Shown here in pieces: positions 12,397 through 24,440 of a DNA stretch of 64,000 nucleotides; the first letter of the stretch is position 1, and every line of letters begins with the position of its first letter. Source of the stretch: Glandiceps talaboti (lineage: Eukaryota; Hemichordata; Enteropneusta; Spengelidae); NCBI RefSeq assembly GCF_964340395.1, contig NC_135566.1, positions 14,994,501 to 15,058,500 of the forward strand. The letters run 5' to 3'. The position numbers were made by a program, and so were the translations under genes. The notes below the pieces were generated by a model. The model had not been told where the DNA came from and did no database searches. It was given only the letters and a program-made list of their open reading frames with translations.

Positions 12397-13572
12397 TCGA
12401 CTATACAAAGCACTTGTCAAGTTTGTCAGAAAATGACTCGAGAATATTAATGTAACCATAAATGTCACAAAATGTCTTGGTCACACTTAGAGCTATAGAT
12501 AATGGCAGTTGTGGCACTCTCATTACTCTCATCAGTTTGCTGTACGTTAGCTGACAACATTGTTTATAATTACAAATTGACTACAGTTGGAAAGGCCACC
12601 TACTAGTCTTATAACTAAACTAGTGTTATTTTACACTTGATGTGGATGTTATAAATAAATGATACTGTCAAGCTGGGGGAAAATGCTTTAGTTGGGTGTT
12701 AAGAGTGGTAATTAAATAGCTATTAAATTATTTTGAAGATGCACAGATGTTACACTATTTCGCATCTTACTTTCATCAGAAATTTTGTTTGCAACTGACT
12801 TTTAAATTGACACAGACAGTATAACACCTTTTCGTAGTAGTAGTCAAACATGTCGCAAAGTTGTCATTAATTCATGCAAGAATAGCGATAATCAACTGGG
12901 GTTATATTTTAGGTGGAAAACACAGTCTGTGAAAAAAAAGAATTTGGGAGTAAATATATGAAATACCCAACACAATGTCATTGAATTTCTAATTTCAAAC
13001 TAGTAAATTGTTTGAAAGTTTCATAGTCTTTTCTTCTCACATCTTTGAAGACTTTTGAGGACGTATCTTGTTTTAGAGTTTCTATTAAAGTCGTTTATGA
13101 GAGATTATTATTTACAGCCATGTATTGTGCTTGTACTACGATCCACTTAAAGAGTGGTAATTTGTTTTCATCATACAGAGGAAGGAATACACCAAACGAT
13201 TGAATACAAATACTATTAATATAGAGTTCACACCAGGGACCGAAAGGATATAAGATGTATGATAAGGACAGCTGAGTATGTACCGGAATACAGACCATGG
13301 AAGGATGGTTTTGTGGCCATGGATAGCTTTATGGAAATAGAGACCATGGATGGCTGATTATATAAAATGGAAAGACAAGACATTTCTCTGAGATGAACTG
13401 AAAATCATACTATACAGTATAGTCATCAAAATATGACAAAAGAAGGGAAATAGAACCAGGTGGATGTAATCATTGTAAATACATAATGTAGAGGTAGGAA
13501 ATTCACAGCCATTACTTCCAACACAAAATACATGTATTGCTGTTAACATATAGGATATATTTTATGACTTAC
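12397..13572. other. Start of the TPST-A intron
   Basis: Follows the GTAAGT donor of the TPST-A exon on the minus strand. No acceptor followed by TPST C-terminal blocks (STDQV, WVG, LGYDP) was found here or further left. Confidence 0.55.
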
Positions 13573-14420
13573 TTTGAAAGTGATATTCCACCTGGTTTTC
13601 CGATGGCTTCTTCATGATGTAAAACACTTTCATCCCATTTAAGGTCCAGGAACTGCAAGATTTTTTTCATTTCTTTTTCTGGGTGAAGTACAAGTTGTTC
13701 ATAGTGCACAGGGAGGCAGTATGTCTGTCCAACTTGCATGCACTGTGCATACATATTCTCAATGGCTAGGTTCCATTTCTGAAGGCAGTCCCTGTAGTTG
13801 GTGATATCAAACCCTGAGATTGTCACCTTCCGAGATATGATTGAATGTACAGTGGCACGTCCGTCCCGCACCATTAAAATGTACTTGGCATTTGGGAAGA
13901 GCTCTCTTAGATACGTCATAGATTTGAGTGTAAATGGGTCTTTGTTACATAGCCTTGGCGCTGGCTCACCATGTTTGGCTATCACCTCAAGTATAAAAGC
14001 AGCTAAAGCATCATTAATTACTTGGTCCGTGAGCCCCGCTTCCATTAAACGATTCCATTCTTTTTGAGATCGCTTCCACGACTGTCGCATACCAAGTAGC
14101 CGTGGTACAAGTCTCGTCTCTTCCCCACATCGAACTTCGTCATGCGCGTCTAACATTGCACGCATTAAAGTCGTACCACTTCGGGGTACACCTCCGATGA
14201 ATATAAGTGGCATATCTTTGTGATAATAATAAGTTTCGTCATCTTTTTTCGCTGTCACGCCTTCATTTTTTGGCACCATCTTCCCCTTGTAGTCTGCAAT
14301 CTTGTATGGGTTTCCGCACGGCCAGCCTCCATTATGTAGATACATTACAAATAACAAAATGCCCACAATTATGATTAAAAATCGTAGGTTGCTGTGTCTG
14401 CCTATTTTACGATGTACCAT
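13573..14420 (-). CDS. Tyrosylprotein sulfotransferase (TPST-A), first coding exon, gene incomplete
   Basis: Encodes 283 residues of a TPST, the Golgi enzyme that moves sulfate from PAPS to tyrosines of secreted and membrane proteins. Visible: short basic N-terminus, one membrane segment at residues about 11-28 (type II topology), a stem, then the 5'-phosphosulfate loop GGVPRSGTT at 76-84 (R80 aligns with the catalytic arginine), CGEETR at 98-103 (catalytic glutamate), CNKDP at 158-162 (catalytic lysine), the 3'-phosphate motif [10 protein letters not shown] at 184-193, and the cysteines AQC and YC at 227 and 235. The reading frame also opens at 14447, but the ATG at 14420 sits in a full GCCACCATGG Kozak context, so I chose it. 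The exon ends after AA of the lysine codon of SLSK with a GTAAGT donor (phase 2). No 3' exon was recognised down to position 1. Family assignment is firm; orthology to TPST1 or TPST2 is not decided. Confidence 0.94.
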
Positions 14421-14847
14421 GGTGGCAATATTTAAAGTTAACATCAAGTACAGTCAAAATTAGGACTAGGTTTCCGATTTAATTGATTCTTGACAAATGG
14501 TATTCTTTCAGCCTCGTTGGATAAAATATGACCACGATCACACTACCCTGTACCAGCCCTGCACAAGGATTCGCATACACTCTGTAAACAGAAACAAATA
14601 GGTAGTTAATATTAACGCGTGCAGAGAAACTAAAAATCAAATACGTCAAATACGAGGAGCCAATCAGAAGGCTTATGATAATTTATCATTTTAAAAGTAG
14701 AAAATGCATCATAGAAACTCTGAGAGATATACATGTATAATTGAGGAGATGCTATGATAATTTTTACTGTGCACAAACCATGTTGGACAAAAAATATGGA
14801 ATATATACTCTTGTCGTTCTACATCATGACAATGCATGTCTACATCA

Positions 14848-15031
14848 CTGGTTCTGCTGTGTTTGAAATACGAGTCAAAACGTTCATAATTGCCATTATT
14901 TTCCCCGATTTTTCTTTGATATTACTGCAGTGGTATAACTATTTTATTCTCCAATATTTTTCTTCATTTAGCCAGGAAAATACTCATGATGTATTTTCCT
15001 TGGCTGAATGAAGAAAAATATTGGGAATAAC
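14848..15031 (-). mobile_element. Foldback element family F1, copy 3, shortened loop, with tail
   Basis: Near-perfect palindrome 14943-15031 (TTTTTCTTCATTTAGCCAGG / CCTTGGCTGAATGAAGAAAA) with a loop of only a few bases. The tail GGTTCTGCTGTGTTTGAAAT to CCCCGATTTTTCTTTGAT (14848-14942) is the reverse complement of the tail of copy 1. It lies about 430 bp upstream of the TPST-A start. Confidence 0.75.
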
Positions 15032-15764
15032 ATATTAACACACAATGTTACATATATATATAACCAACTGAATATGTCTCCTTCTTTGTGATCAGGTTTT
15101 AAAAACAGCAGTCTAAAACTCCATTGAACAACCACATCAAGAGTAAATACATACAACAATAGATGCCATAAAATTCTAACTAACTTACATATACAAGTAT
15201 AACAAACAGTGTGATATTCAAGATTCTCTCAAAACTGAACTAAATATACACAGCGTCATCATCAAATCTGACAATAAACTTGTTCACAAATCTGCTAGTT
15301 TTTTTTCTTACAATGAACATACTACAAAAAAAAACTTCATTTACAATCTGTATATCAACTTACATGATTCAAACAATCTTCAAGAGAAAAGTATGCATGA
15401 GTGGTGATAGAAAAACTGACGTGTCCAAACAGAAAAACACTTGATTATATACTGAACTCCCAGGGTTTTGTTTTTTTTTCAATAAAGTAACATTTGGTAT
15501 CCATATGCCTCCAGTAAATATACAATATACATTTTAACTATTTTTTTTAATGGTGTACTACACATTCAGTATTCCAGAATGAAAAGGCTCACCATCTGTA
15601 CCGTACATGTACATGTATATATGTGTGCTACATGCAACATCTATCAGCCATTTTTGCCACGCATACATGCATCAGCTTTGACCAGAATCAATATCTACAT
15701 TTTCATCCAATTTTTAGCGAACTGAACTGAGGTTCAACAGTGCTGTAGGCTTGATATTACTAGT

Positions 15765-15850
15765 AAAAATGTATGCAAATATGCTGGCAACAATACCATG
15801 CCCATAGTGATAGTCAAATGATGTATTTTGCATAGATTACAACAGGGATG
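15765..15850 (-). repeat. Single inverted copy of the 117-bp unit
   Basis: TATGCAAATATGCTGGCAAC, ACCATGCCCATAG and TCAAATGATGTATTTTGCA are the reverse complement of the unit repeated at 1310-1915, so the unit is dispersed. Confidence 0.75.
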
Positions 15851-16186
15851 GATATTCATATGGATATTAACATGGATATTAACATTTTTTTTTTGGACAA
15901 TAAATAAACTCTACAATTGTGCTACAATGTCATTGGCACTATTTTAAAAATACTAACAGATATTTGACCATTCTGATTCAATAAATGAAGACATCTAATA
16001 TTTATTTCATTTTTGTTTGTTTGTTGAGTTCGGTCTAGTCAACATGCAAAAAACGCTAATTCAAAGTTGTTTTCTTGATGACTGTGTAACCAATCCATGT
16101 CTGTTGACTCATGTCACAATTAATACAAAAACAACTCTCACTGTGATACGATGAACAAAGATTCATCTACATTTATCAATAGACAT

Positions 16187-16771
16187 ATTGCCTGTTCCAA
16201 GAATTAACTTTTTTTGTGTGGTGCCAGTGGACTACCAATTGGTAGTCCAGGATAGTGGCCAATATTCCCATATTCTTCAACTGCAAACAGAGTTCCTCTA
16301 TTAAAAATATGTGTAAAAATACTTTCATGTCCGTAAATCTTTCACCCTTTAAATCATTGCATAATCATTGGTAGCCTGAGTGGGCTACCAGCTGCAAATT
16401 ATGGTAGCCTTGTGACAAGACTTGGTAGTCTGTGGACACAGGACTACTGTTAATATTGAGCCCTGTTGCGTGTCTCTCCATACAATGCCATGTATTGTGT
16501 ACGCAGTGAGGGGTAATTTGCACACACTACTCAGGGGGATTGTTGTCACCTGACTGTACCCTGGGTTCACCTGTAAAATCCTTCTTTGTCATTGATGGTG
16601 TTTAGTCTTTGTTCTATAAAGTCACTCACAAATACATCAATATGTCTTTCAATCATTTCCTGATGAAAATGTTATTTCAAACGTAATAAAGACAAAACAA
16701 GACTAAATGTAACAACATACGTGGCAAAGTCCTCTTGTGCAATGCATATTGGAACCGGAAAATCAACTATT
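16187..16771 (+). mobile_element. TIR element family F3, copy split by a 260-bp insert
   Basis: The left end TTGCCTGTTCCAAGA stops at 16202. The interior resumes at about 16463 (TGTTGCGTGTCTCTCCATAC) and runs to the right end TGCATATTGGAACCGGAA, near 16761. The interruption is 16203-16462. Confidence 0.78.
16203..16462. mobile_element. Insert within family F3 copy
   Basis: Sits inside the split F3 element. Starts ATTAAC and carries GTTAAT at 16449-16454, near its right end; contains the perfect 20-bp palindrome GGACTACCAATTGGTAGTCC at 16229-16248 and related GGTAGCC/GGCTACC pairs. Origin unknown; a small element or local rearrangement. Confidence 0.5.
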
Positions 16772-16944
16772 GCAGATATCAACTTGTCAACCAAGTGTTA
16801 AATACAAAATGACAAAACTGCAGATCATGTACATAGACATGATTATTTCACAAGAATGTTCTATACATCTCTAAAACAAATACCATTCTTACAAGTATCA
16901 CTTCAATATTTGTGATTTCATAATTATTGCATTAATTCTTATAC

Positions 16945-17010
16945 ATCACTTTCCATCACTGTGTTCAAAGTACGTTTGAGATGACTATCCCGGGCACAGA
17001 CCCATAATGG
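16945..17010 (+). repeat. Dispersed GCGCTTT-motif repeat, copy 2
   Basis: CACTTTCCATCACTGTGTTC then AAAGTACGTTTGAGA and GGGCACAGACCCAT; diverged relative of the copy at 11059. Confidence 0.4.
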
Positions 17011-17999
17011 CACAACAACTCTTTATACAATGTACTACTTCAATTACACTGTGAAGCATACAGTTGGCTTGACTTGTGCATAATTGGGGTTAAAATCATT
17101 CCCAAGGACTTTAAGTTAACCATTTTGACAGAAATGGCAGTGGCAATTCTCAAACCTACAGCCTGGGGTTCCCAAAACCAGCCAATCAAATATATGTGTA
17201 TTTGATAATTCACAACAAAAGTTGAAAAACAAGCCCATGGAACATATGCAAAAAATAAAATATACGCCTTGTTCTTTCTTCCATTATGTCTCAAACAGTC
17301 TCAAATGATTTGAGAAACTGGATAAGGTTGGGCTTTACGAAGACACGGATATTATTAAGGATTATTGTTTCAAGTATGTCAACTGAAGATATCAAGGTAT
17401 AAACAGAGTATTTACAACTCTAAAAATCCCTTCTCTGATTTGCTTGAGAATCTGTTACATTGTATATATAAAGACTATTAGAGACTCGAGTATCTATCTA
17501 CAAGACATGCTATCTGTAAGACTGACAGATTCCAAAAGTATGTATACACCATACATGCTGTCATTAGCTGATTGGCTGAGATTCAGGTAAGGTTCACTTT
17601 CATTAAATTGTGTTATTCTTGTTGCTAAGCGTTATATTTATAGTTCAAAGTTTAGAAAACAAAAAACAGATTTGATGGCATAAAAAAATACTTGCAAAAT
17701 ATTCAGATTGTAGAGTCTAATATTGCAGTTAGAAAAAGTCAATTAAATGCACATATTAAGAAATTGGAACAGTTTTTGAAATGGATAACTTAAGAAAAGT
17801 TTCTGAATACAAAATGTAAATATTTCGTGAAAAGAGTTGTATTTTTGTAATATGTATATTTTGTAAAAGCTCAATAAAAATGCTATTAAATACAACATTT
17901 TTTTTTTGAAATGTCTTTGACGCTGACAGGTTTTCTTGGTTAAAGTTAAGATATTCTCACGATGGTTTTACAACTTATAGGCACTGACACAAATTACGA

Positions 18000-18190
18000 G
18001 GGGGGGGGGTTCACTATCTTTCATACAAGTGTTTGGGGTAGCTATTTTTGTGTGGAATGATAATTTTGAGCACAGACATTTCAGCTACAGAGGAGGGGGC
18101 TAGGGTCAGTAATCTTTGTGCAAGGCCTGGGGTAGGAGGGGTTGGGGGGTTGGGTGTCGATCTTTTTCATGCACTGAAATACATGCCCCC
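18000..18190 (+). repeat. G-rich unclassified segment
   Basis: Runs of ten and six G with GGGTTGGGTGT and GGGGTAGGAGGGG. Resembles the other G-rich or C-rich segments at 44050-44240 and 60170-60530; perhaps one decayed repeat family. Could form G-quadruplexes. Confidence 0.35.
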
Positions 18191-18654
18191 ACCTGTAATT
18201 TGTGTCCAGTTCCTTATCTTAGATGTGTTGACCATGGAGTTTGACTGAACATATGAAATGACAGTCTTCATGTACATCACTCAATACATTTGACAATAGA
18301 AGTTTATAGTCATTTACATGTATATTAATTTTTTCATATCTATATTAAATTCTGCGTGTCCCAGGTGAGTGGTCATGTTTTCTGTTAGAATAGTTAATCA
18401 TTGAAGTATAAATGCACCGTTATATTTCATTACCATTTATGCAAACATATAATTATAAAAATGCACAATAATTCAATACACCATCCATTTGTTCTTAGAC
18501 ACTTTGACAAGTGCATTCTGTTGCATCTACTGTTAGTCATTGAGAATTTTATTGGAATGACAATTTCCCCATTGTGGTCCATGTAGTTTGTACATAATTA
18601 TGTACAAGTAGATGTACAGGTCCCTTTCTCCCACCATAGTTTGAGTTTTGAAGT

Positions 18655-18678
18655 GAAGTGTGTGTGTGTAGGTGTGTG

Positions 18679-18710
<32 letters not shown>

Positions 18711-18779
18711 TGTATGTATGTATGTATGTATGTATGTATGTACATGCATACGTACAAATGGACATGTATGTATGTGTTT

Positions 18780-18830
<51 letters not shown>
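18655..18830 (+). repeat. (GTAT)n and (GT)n microsatellites
   Basis: GTAT run at 18682-18741, GT run at 18778-18830, joined by CATGCATACGTAC-like sequence. Confidence 0.97.
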
Positions 18831-18831
<1 letters not shown>

Positions 18832-19336
18832 ACTGTGCATGAATATCCATGCTTTTGATGGAAAATAAAAAATAGTGATAATAGCAATTGGATATGACCA
18901 TCTAGGTAACACTATCGGTACATATACATGTACATTCAGTGGTCAGGAACTAATATCTGTAATTTGTTATATACATTTGTACACTGTACTATGTAAATCA
19001 TTCTGTGTAGAGGTAGTTTTTAGGGTATTAAATGTAATCACACTGCCAGTTTTCTGAAAGAAATTACCAAAATATCGACATTATTGTATATGATTAAATG
19101 CATTGCTGGCCACCTAATCCATTCATTGCTAAGACTACTCGTGGTATTCTTGCATGGTCTATTAGGTATGGCAAGTTGATGAAAAGTGTTGTCAACTCTT
19201 GGTTTCTAAGAAGTCCATAGAAATGTACTGGTAATTGTATTAGCTATAGGGTTTGCAGAGTTCATTTCCTATCCTTAGAACTACTGACATTCCCATGTTG
19301 ATTTGAAGGCATACCGGTACATACATACATGTACTA

Positions 19337-19508
19337 CCCAGTGTGTCCTCTAAGCCAATTTGATGTGCCACTGACACACAAAATTTCTAGTGACACACCA
19401 AAATTTGGTGTTCCCCTATCTCCTACTATGTGGTGACTCATAAGAAATCCCTTTTTTTTTCTTTTTGACTCACAACAACAAATTTGGCTATCATTAGAGG
19501 ACACTCTG
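19337..19508 (+). mobile_element. hAT-like MITE, copy 1
   Basis: Ends CAGTGTGTCCTCTAAGCC and ATTAGAGGACACTCTG are inverted, of the CAGTG type common in hAT transposons. The interior contains the short inverted pair CCAAAATTTGG. The 8-bp flanks are not identical here. Confidence 0.78.
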
Positions 19509-20775
19509 CATGTACCATAATATGCAATGTATAATGTAAACAGAGAAGCAAGCAAGCTGATACACTTTACCATTTGCCTGAGACAATAAGTCACGCATGC
19601 ATAAACAAATTGTGATTCACACCACTGAAGAAGCCCTGTACTGAGAAAGTTAACTATAGAATACTGGTTTTTTGAAAAAAGGACACAAAATAACATTTGC
19701 TTGTACTCCTTGCTACAACAAGTACTTCTGAATCATAAAAATATCTATGGACTATGGCCAAGTATCAAATTACTATAGCATAAGTTTTCATAATGGTAGA
19801 ACTTAGCCATGCATAGCTAAACACAACCAGGTACAGTGTACTGCCTTTCGATATGCGTGAGTAACCACAACTGACAAATTTCACGGCAGGTGTGTATACC
19901 CTTATACATGTACCTACAGTATAATGCCCTTAGTACTATCACACTGATGCAACGATATCAAATTCCCATATCTTTTTTTCTCTATGGTATTATTTCCATT
20001 GGAATAAAACAAGTTTTCAACATTCAAAATATTTAAGATTAACACATATACATGTATTGTCATCTTTCTATCATTCTGCTAATAAATTATTAATTTTTTC
20101 ATCTATTTTTATTTAATAGTTTATTATATTTCATCACTACATGAGACATTTATTCGTTTCTTTTTATATTTGGAAAACTGTAAATAGTTTTTATCAGTTT
20201 GTCTTCCTTTGTTTTATATTACATAATTCATTAATTCATGGGTTTATCAGTTTTTTTAGAGAAACAAAAATATTGTTGTGTTTCTGACAATTTGACTAAT
20301 TAAAGTCATGTTTGGTTTGTTTGATTATATCGCTCTTTAATCAGTACGTTGTAATTCAAAACCATCGTGAAAATATTGAAAATAAATAATTCATACTAAA
20401 ATAAGTGTGTTTTTGTGTTGCTACATCGATTGTGAAGCACCTCATATTACAAGAACAAGTCTCTGAATGTGATGGATATTAGGAGACAATTAAGTAACAA
20501 CTGAATACAAGGCAGTATGCTTGACTGGGTCTCACGAAGGGTGGCTTCGTTACGACTTCCTTCAGATGCAATCCTAGAGTCAAATTATGATAATTTATAT
20601 GGCTGGATTATACTTGACATTTTAAAGAAACAGCTGCTAAGAAATATACTTGCACTGATGCACACATAATGTACAAACCTTATCCGATTGGCACTGGGAT
20701 GCTCTTGTATGGAGTACACACAAATGTAAACTGAACTGAAAACTGCTTTCTAGCATTTGGCTAGCTCTGTGGTAC

Positions 20776-21208
20776 GGGAGCGATCATTATTTTAATATGG
20801 GGGGGGGGGAGATTTGGAGGAATCATAAGGATGTTGAAAATCTGAGTTACTTCCCACCCCAGTGTAGAGCATAAACTTTGACTACTCCCCATCTAGCATG
20901 TACATTTTGATTTTGAGTACATGTAATCCCCCCAACCCCCGTGTTGCTCCCCTAGACACCGAGCACGAGTATTTTAAGTAAACCCCATCCCAAAGTCTTG
21001 CAGCCACTAGATTTTTCAAGTAAACAATCCCCTAGTCTTGCTGCTAGACCCCCAGGCTATTCATCTCACTGTGAATGCAACTGAGGGTCACTAGTGAGGG
21101 CGATCGCCCTCAAGCTTGATTGCACCTTTCAGGAAAAAAACCTGAGGTCTAGCAGCTAGACTACAATGTAACAATCCCCTCCCCTGCCATAAATAATGAC
21201 AGTTCCCT
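20776..21208 (+). mobile_element. G-rich TIR element with nested insertion
   Basis: Left end GGGAGCGATCATTATTT and right end AAATAATGACAGTTCCC are inverted. The interior has poly-G/poly-C stretches. A second element (21033-21169) is inserted inside it. Confidence 0.6.
21033..21169. mobile_element. 137-bp MITE inserted in the G-rich element
   Basis: Ends TAGTCTTGCTGCTAGACC and GGTCTAGCAGCTAGACTA are inverted, with the perfect palindrome AGGGCGATCGCCCT at 21097-21110 near the middle. AACAATCCCC is repeated at 21023-21032 and 21170-21179, a probable target-site duplication. Confidence 0.72.
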
Positions 21209-23017
21209 TAAACACCACAATGACACACTAACACTTCCATTGTATTAATTATGTATGTGAACATTGCTAGGACCAGAATACAACAATATAATCTTGATTA
21301 TATTATATCATATGGCTTAATCAGCAAGCGTGGTAAAATGCACAAAAATAACTTACACAGAAATTATGTGAATGCAATTCTTTAGCAGACTGCTGATGAC
21401 TGTTTACATCCATATGGAATTTTCCACAAAGAAATTTATCATCTGACATCAAAACATGTAAAATAATTTTACATTTTGTCATAAAAATTTGAATGATTTA
21501 AAGAAAACAGCACATTTCTTTCATTAGTATGATGAGAACAACGAATGAGATGATGCAATTCATCTTTTAATCACATTTGGAATAAATTAACAATAAATAA
21601 TAAATTATTTATAAAAACTTGTTATGAAGAAATGTCCTCGCTCTTAAAAAAAAAAAAAAATTGAAAATAGCGATCATTTCTGGAATAACCCTTCAAAAGT
21701 CCACACACTTCTGATATTGTGTTGGATAGATATTCATATTTATATTATACATGTATTTGTAAATATCCCACGAAAAAATCCTTTTATCTTAATACTCCTT
21801 TTTTAATATATTGCCATATTAGAGGCTGATCAAGATATAACATCAGACTCGTGCTTGGTTATTAGCAAATTACGAAGGGATACCTTGATATACTGATCAT
21901 CAACAGAATATTGTCAGAAATAATGCACGACGGCGACAATCAAGGTTTTCGCTTTAAGATAGACATACTAAAACTTTTATTATGACAATGTTGGTATAAA
22001 TGATTAAATGTACCCGTATGTTAGTTTAATTGTAGTCACATGTACTGAGGGTGGCAGTTCTGATGAATTTCCATGATCTTGTGATGTACATTTTGGAGAC
22101 TTCCAGTGTTTACAACGGTGATTATACCGGCGCAACAGTGGTACCGTTATCACCCACTTGTGTAATCTACCACATCCACCAACAATAGTTCTAGTTTGTG
22201 TCTACCTTTACTAGTAACCTGAAACCTCTCTTGCCGCTGTAGTAATTGGTTCAACCCTTACACCATCAATTTATCAATTTGTGACAAGAACAAGGTGTTA
22301 ACACAAGGTGCATGCATACAGTAGGCCTAAACAATAGCCTGTACATGTATTTAACACTGAATATTAGTGTTTTTTATTTGATTATGCAACCCATTCATGT
22401 GTTATTTTCACCAATGTATGTATATTAAACATACACCTTACAGCTAGACACTGGAGGTACCACAGTGCTGGACATGAAAAATAGCTCTAACTAAGGTAAT
22501 GATCGTAAATAAATAAAAACATGAAATTAAACTTGTCCACTCTACACGTCTGTCTCATAGAGCATACAAAAATGTACATTCTGACTCAAAATTCTTTGTG
22601 TTCATTGGTGTTAATATTTTTAGCAACCAATCCTTTTTTAATTATACCCATGTGTACAATTTATCACCTTATAGTATTATAAATTTAGCAAATACATTGA
22701 ATTCTATCTCTGACAGCTTTTATACAAATGGTCTATACAATTTGCAATAATTACTCATTTACTGTTGATACAATGATAGCTAGATAGTTACACTGTTATC
22801 TGTCCTTTTATTGATAGTCATTTTTAGGATGGTACATTGGTACCCATCTGTGTAATCATATCTTGTATGTTTTTATCATAAATGAGCTATATTTAATACA
22901 AAGGCAGTGTATACATTTACCAGCACTTTCACTTTTACATTAATTGGAAATTAAACAAAAGATGACATGAAAACATAGCCACATACACATAAAAATAGAA
23001 TATCTCACAGCCTGGCT

Positions 23018-23020
<3 letters not shown>
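21209..23020. other. Non-coding, nothing recognised
   Basis: AT-rich; includes a 14-base A run at 21648. No supported gene. Confidence 0.5.

Positions 23021-23099
<79 letters not shown>
23021..23099 (+). repeat. (AC)n microsatellite
   Basis: About 39 uninterrupted AC units. Confidence 0.98.
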
Positions 23100-23101
<2 letters not shown>

Positions 23102-23245
23102 GTTGTGTCTGTCATCTCACAGCTATTGAAAACAAAACCATTTGCTCTTTTTCTGAAGTTTCCTGGACTATATACATTTTGTAGTTGTATTTTGGCATGT
23201 GAAAAATTTGGCAGAATGGCAGCTTAGGATTTGACAGGTGTATTT

Positions 23246-23509
23246 AATAGGCCTTTCCAAATTTTGCCATGGTGGTGCTCTACTTCCTGTCTGTGTGTAC
23301 CTGGGGGTATACATGGTATGGGTTATTCGATTAATCACAGAGCACTTTCCTCGATATCTGAACAATACGAAAACATCCCTGACTTACACTTCTACAGAAT
23401 ACCAAGGGACAAAGTTCTTAAGAAATGGTACTATGAGGTGATGATACCCCAAATTTGAGCGAGGGTGTTGTATTCTCAATTTCCTGTTTGCAATCTGGAA
23501 TGGCCTATT
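23246..23509 (+). mobile_element. TIR element carrying a decayed THAP-domain fragment
   Basis: Ends AATAGGCCTTTCCA and TGGAATGGCCTATT are inverted. The plus-strand frame 23231-23458 includes NHRALSSI and DLHFYRIPRDKVLKKWY, which fits the middle of a THAP zinc-binding DNA-binding domain (family pattern FHRFPKDxxLRKKW). The upstream GYSIN region looks like a degraded CxxxGCSN block, so the zinc ligands appear lost. THAP domains occur at the N-terminus of P-element and Kolobok transposases and in host THAP proteins; here it is a remnant, not a gene. Confidence 0.62.
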
Positions 23510-24374
23510 TGGTGGACAGTGCAAGGGGAAAGTAGACACTACTTGTAAATAACTCATCCAGTCGGTCTGATGTACATCAGTGCAACTGTTGTTGATACTT
23601 TTCATAACAGCTGAATATCGAAATATGACAGCTAGAAAACTATATGTTACCAGGGAAAAAGAAAAGGGTTTTGTCCATATTCTGCTAAAATAAACCTAGC
23701 GCTGAAAACATACGACTACAGTACAGTATCTAGTTGTCTGTTTACTTGCAGGCAAACAGACAAAGAAAAAATATACAATGTAATGTGAGTATATAATGCT
23801 ACATACGTACTAGTACTGGTGACATGACTATTGAATGAATCATAGACTACTGGTTCAGAATTAACAAGCTGCCAGTGTAAACCTTAACACTATGATCCAG
23901 TTAAATAGTAATTATAGATGGAAATCTGCTGTGGGCATAAAGCCTCCGCTGGGTTGGGTGTGAATTTTTCATTTTGAAAACCCCAAACTCGGCTTCTCCT
24001 GAGATTATTTTGACACAATTTTGTCAATTCAATTGTTGATGTTACCCAATATTATTGAGGTAACGAACAACTGCCAGTGAGCATTAGTTCCATAGCAACC
24101 AAAAACACCATAATATTTTACCATAAATTTCATAGTTTTGGGACCAATTGCAATAAATATATTCATTTTCATAGCCAGAAATTTATTGCTGACAGTCAGT
24201 TGTTTTAACTGGCTTGCAGCTATTTTCTACATCACTGCCACAGAAAATGTTTTATGAAAGACTTGACTATTCAAAGGCTTTAATGGATTGTATGCTCCTC
24301 AGGAAACATATGAAGTTGACAAAGTACCATATATACATAAAGGGATGTTGTGCCGTTTTAGGTCCATGAAAGAG

Positions 24375-24440
24375 GTAATATTCGTAAAGTACTTTGAGCA
24401 CAATACAATGTGGGTGAGCACTATATATAAAACCCTATGT
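24375..24440 (-). repeat. Dispersed GCGCTTT-motif repeat, copy 3, reversed
   Basis: AAAGTACTTTGAGCACAATA and GGGTGAGCACTATATATAAA are the reverse of the motif at 11059. Confidence 0.5.

Larger units (their letters stand above)
16772..19336. other. Non-coding, repeat-bearing
   Basis: Holds a GCGCTTT fragment, the G-rich segment at 18000 and the GTAT/GT microsatellites; otherwise nothing. Confidence 0.5.

Noticed and set aside
13798-14067. Plus-strand frame opposite the TPST-A exon
   Set aside because: Antisense shadow of the sulfotransferase coding sequence; likewise 39396-39683 opposite TPST-B.
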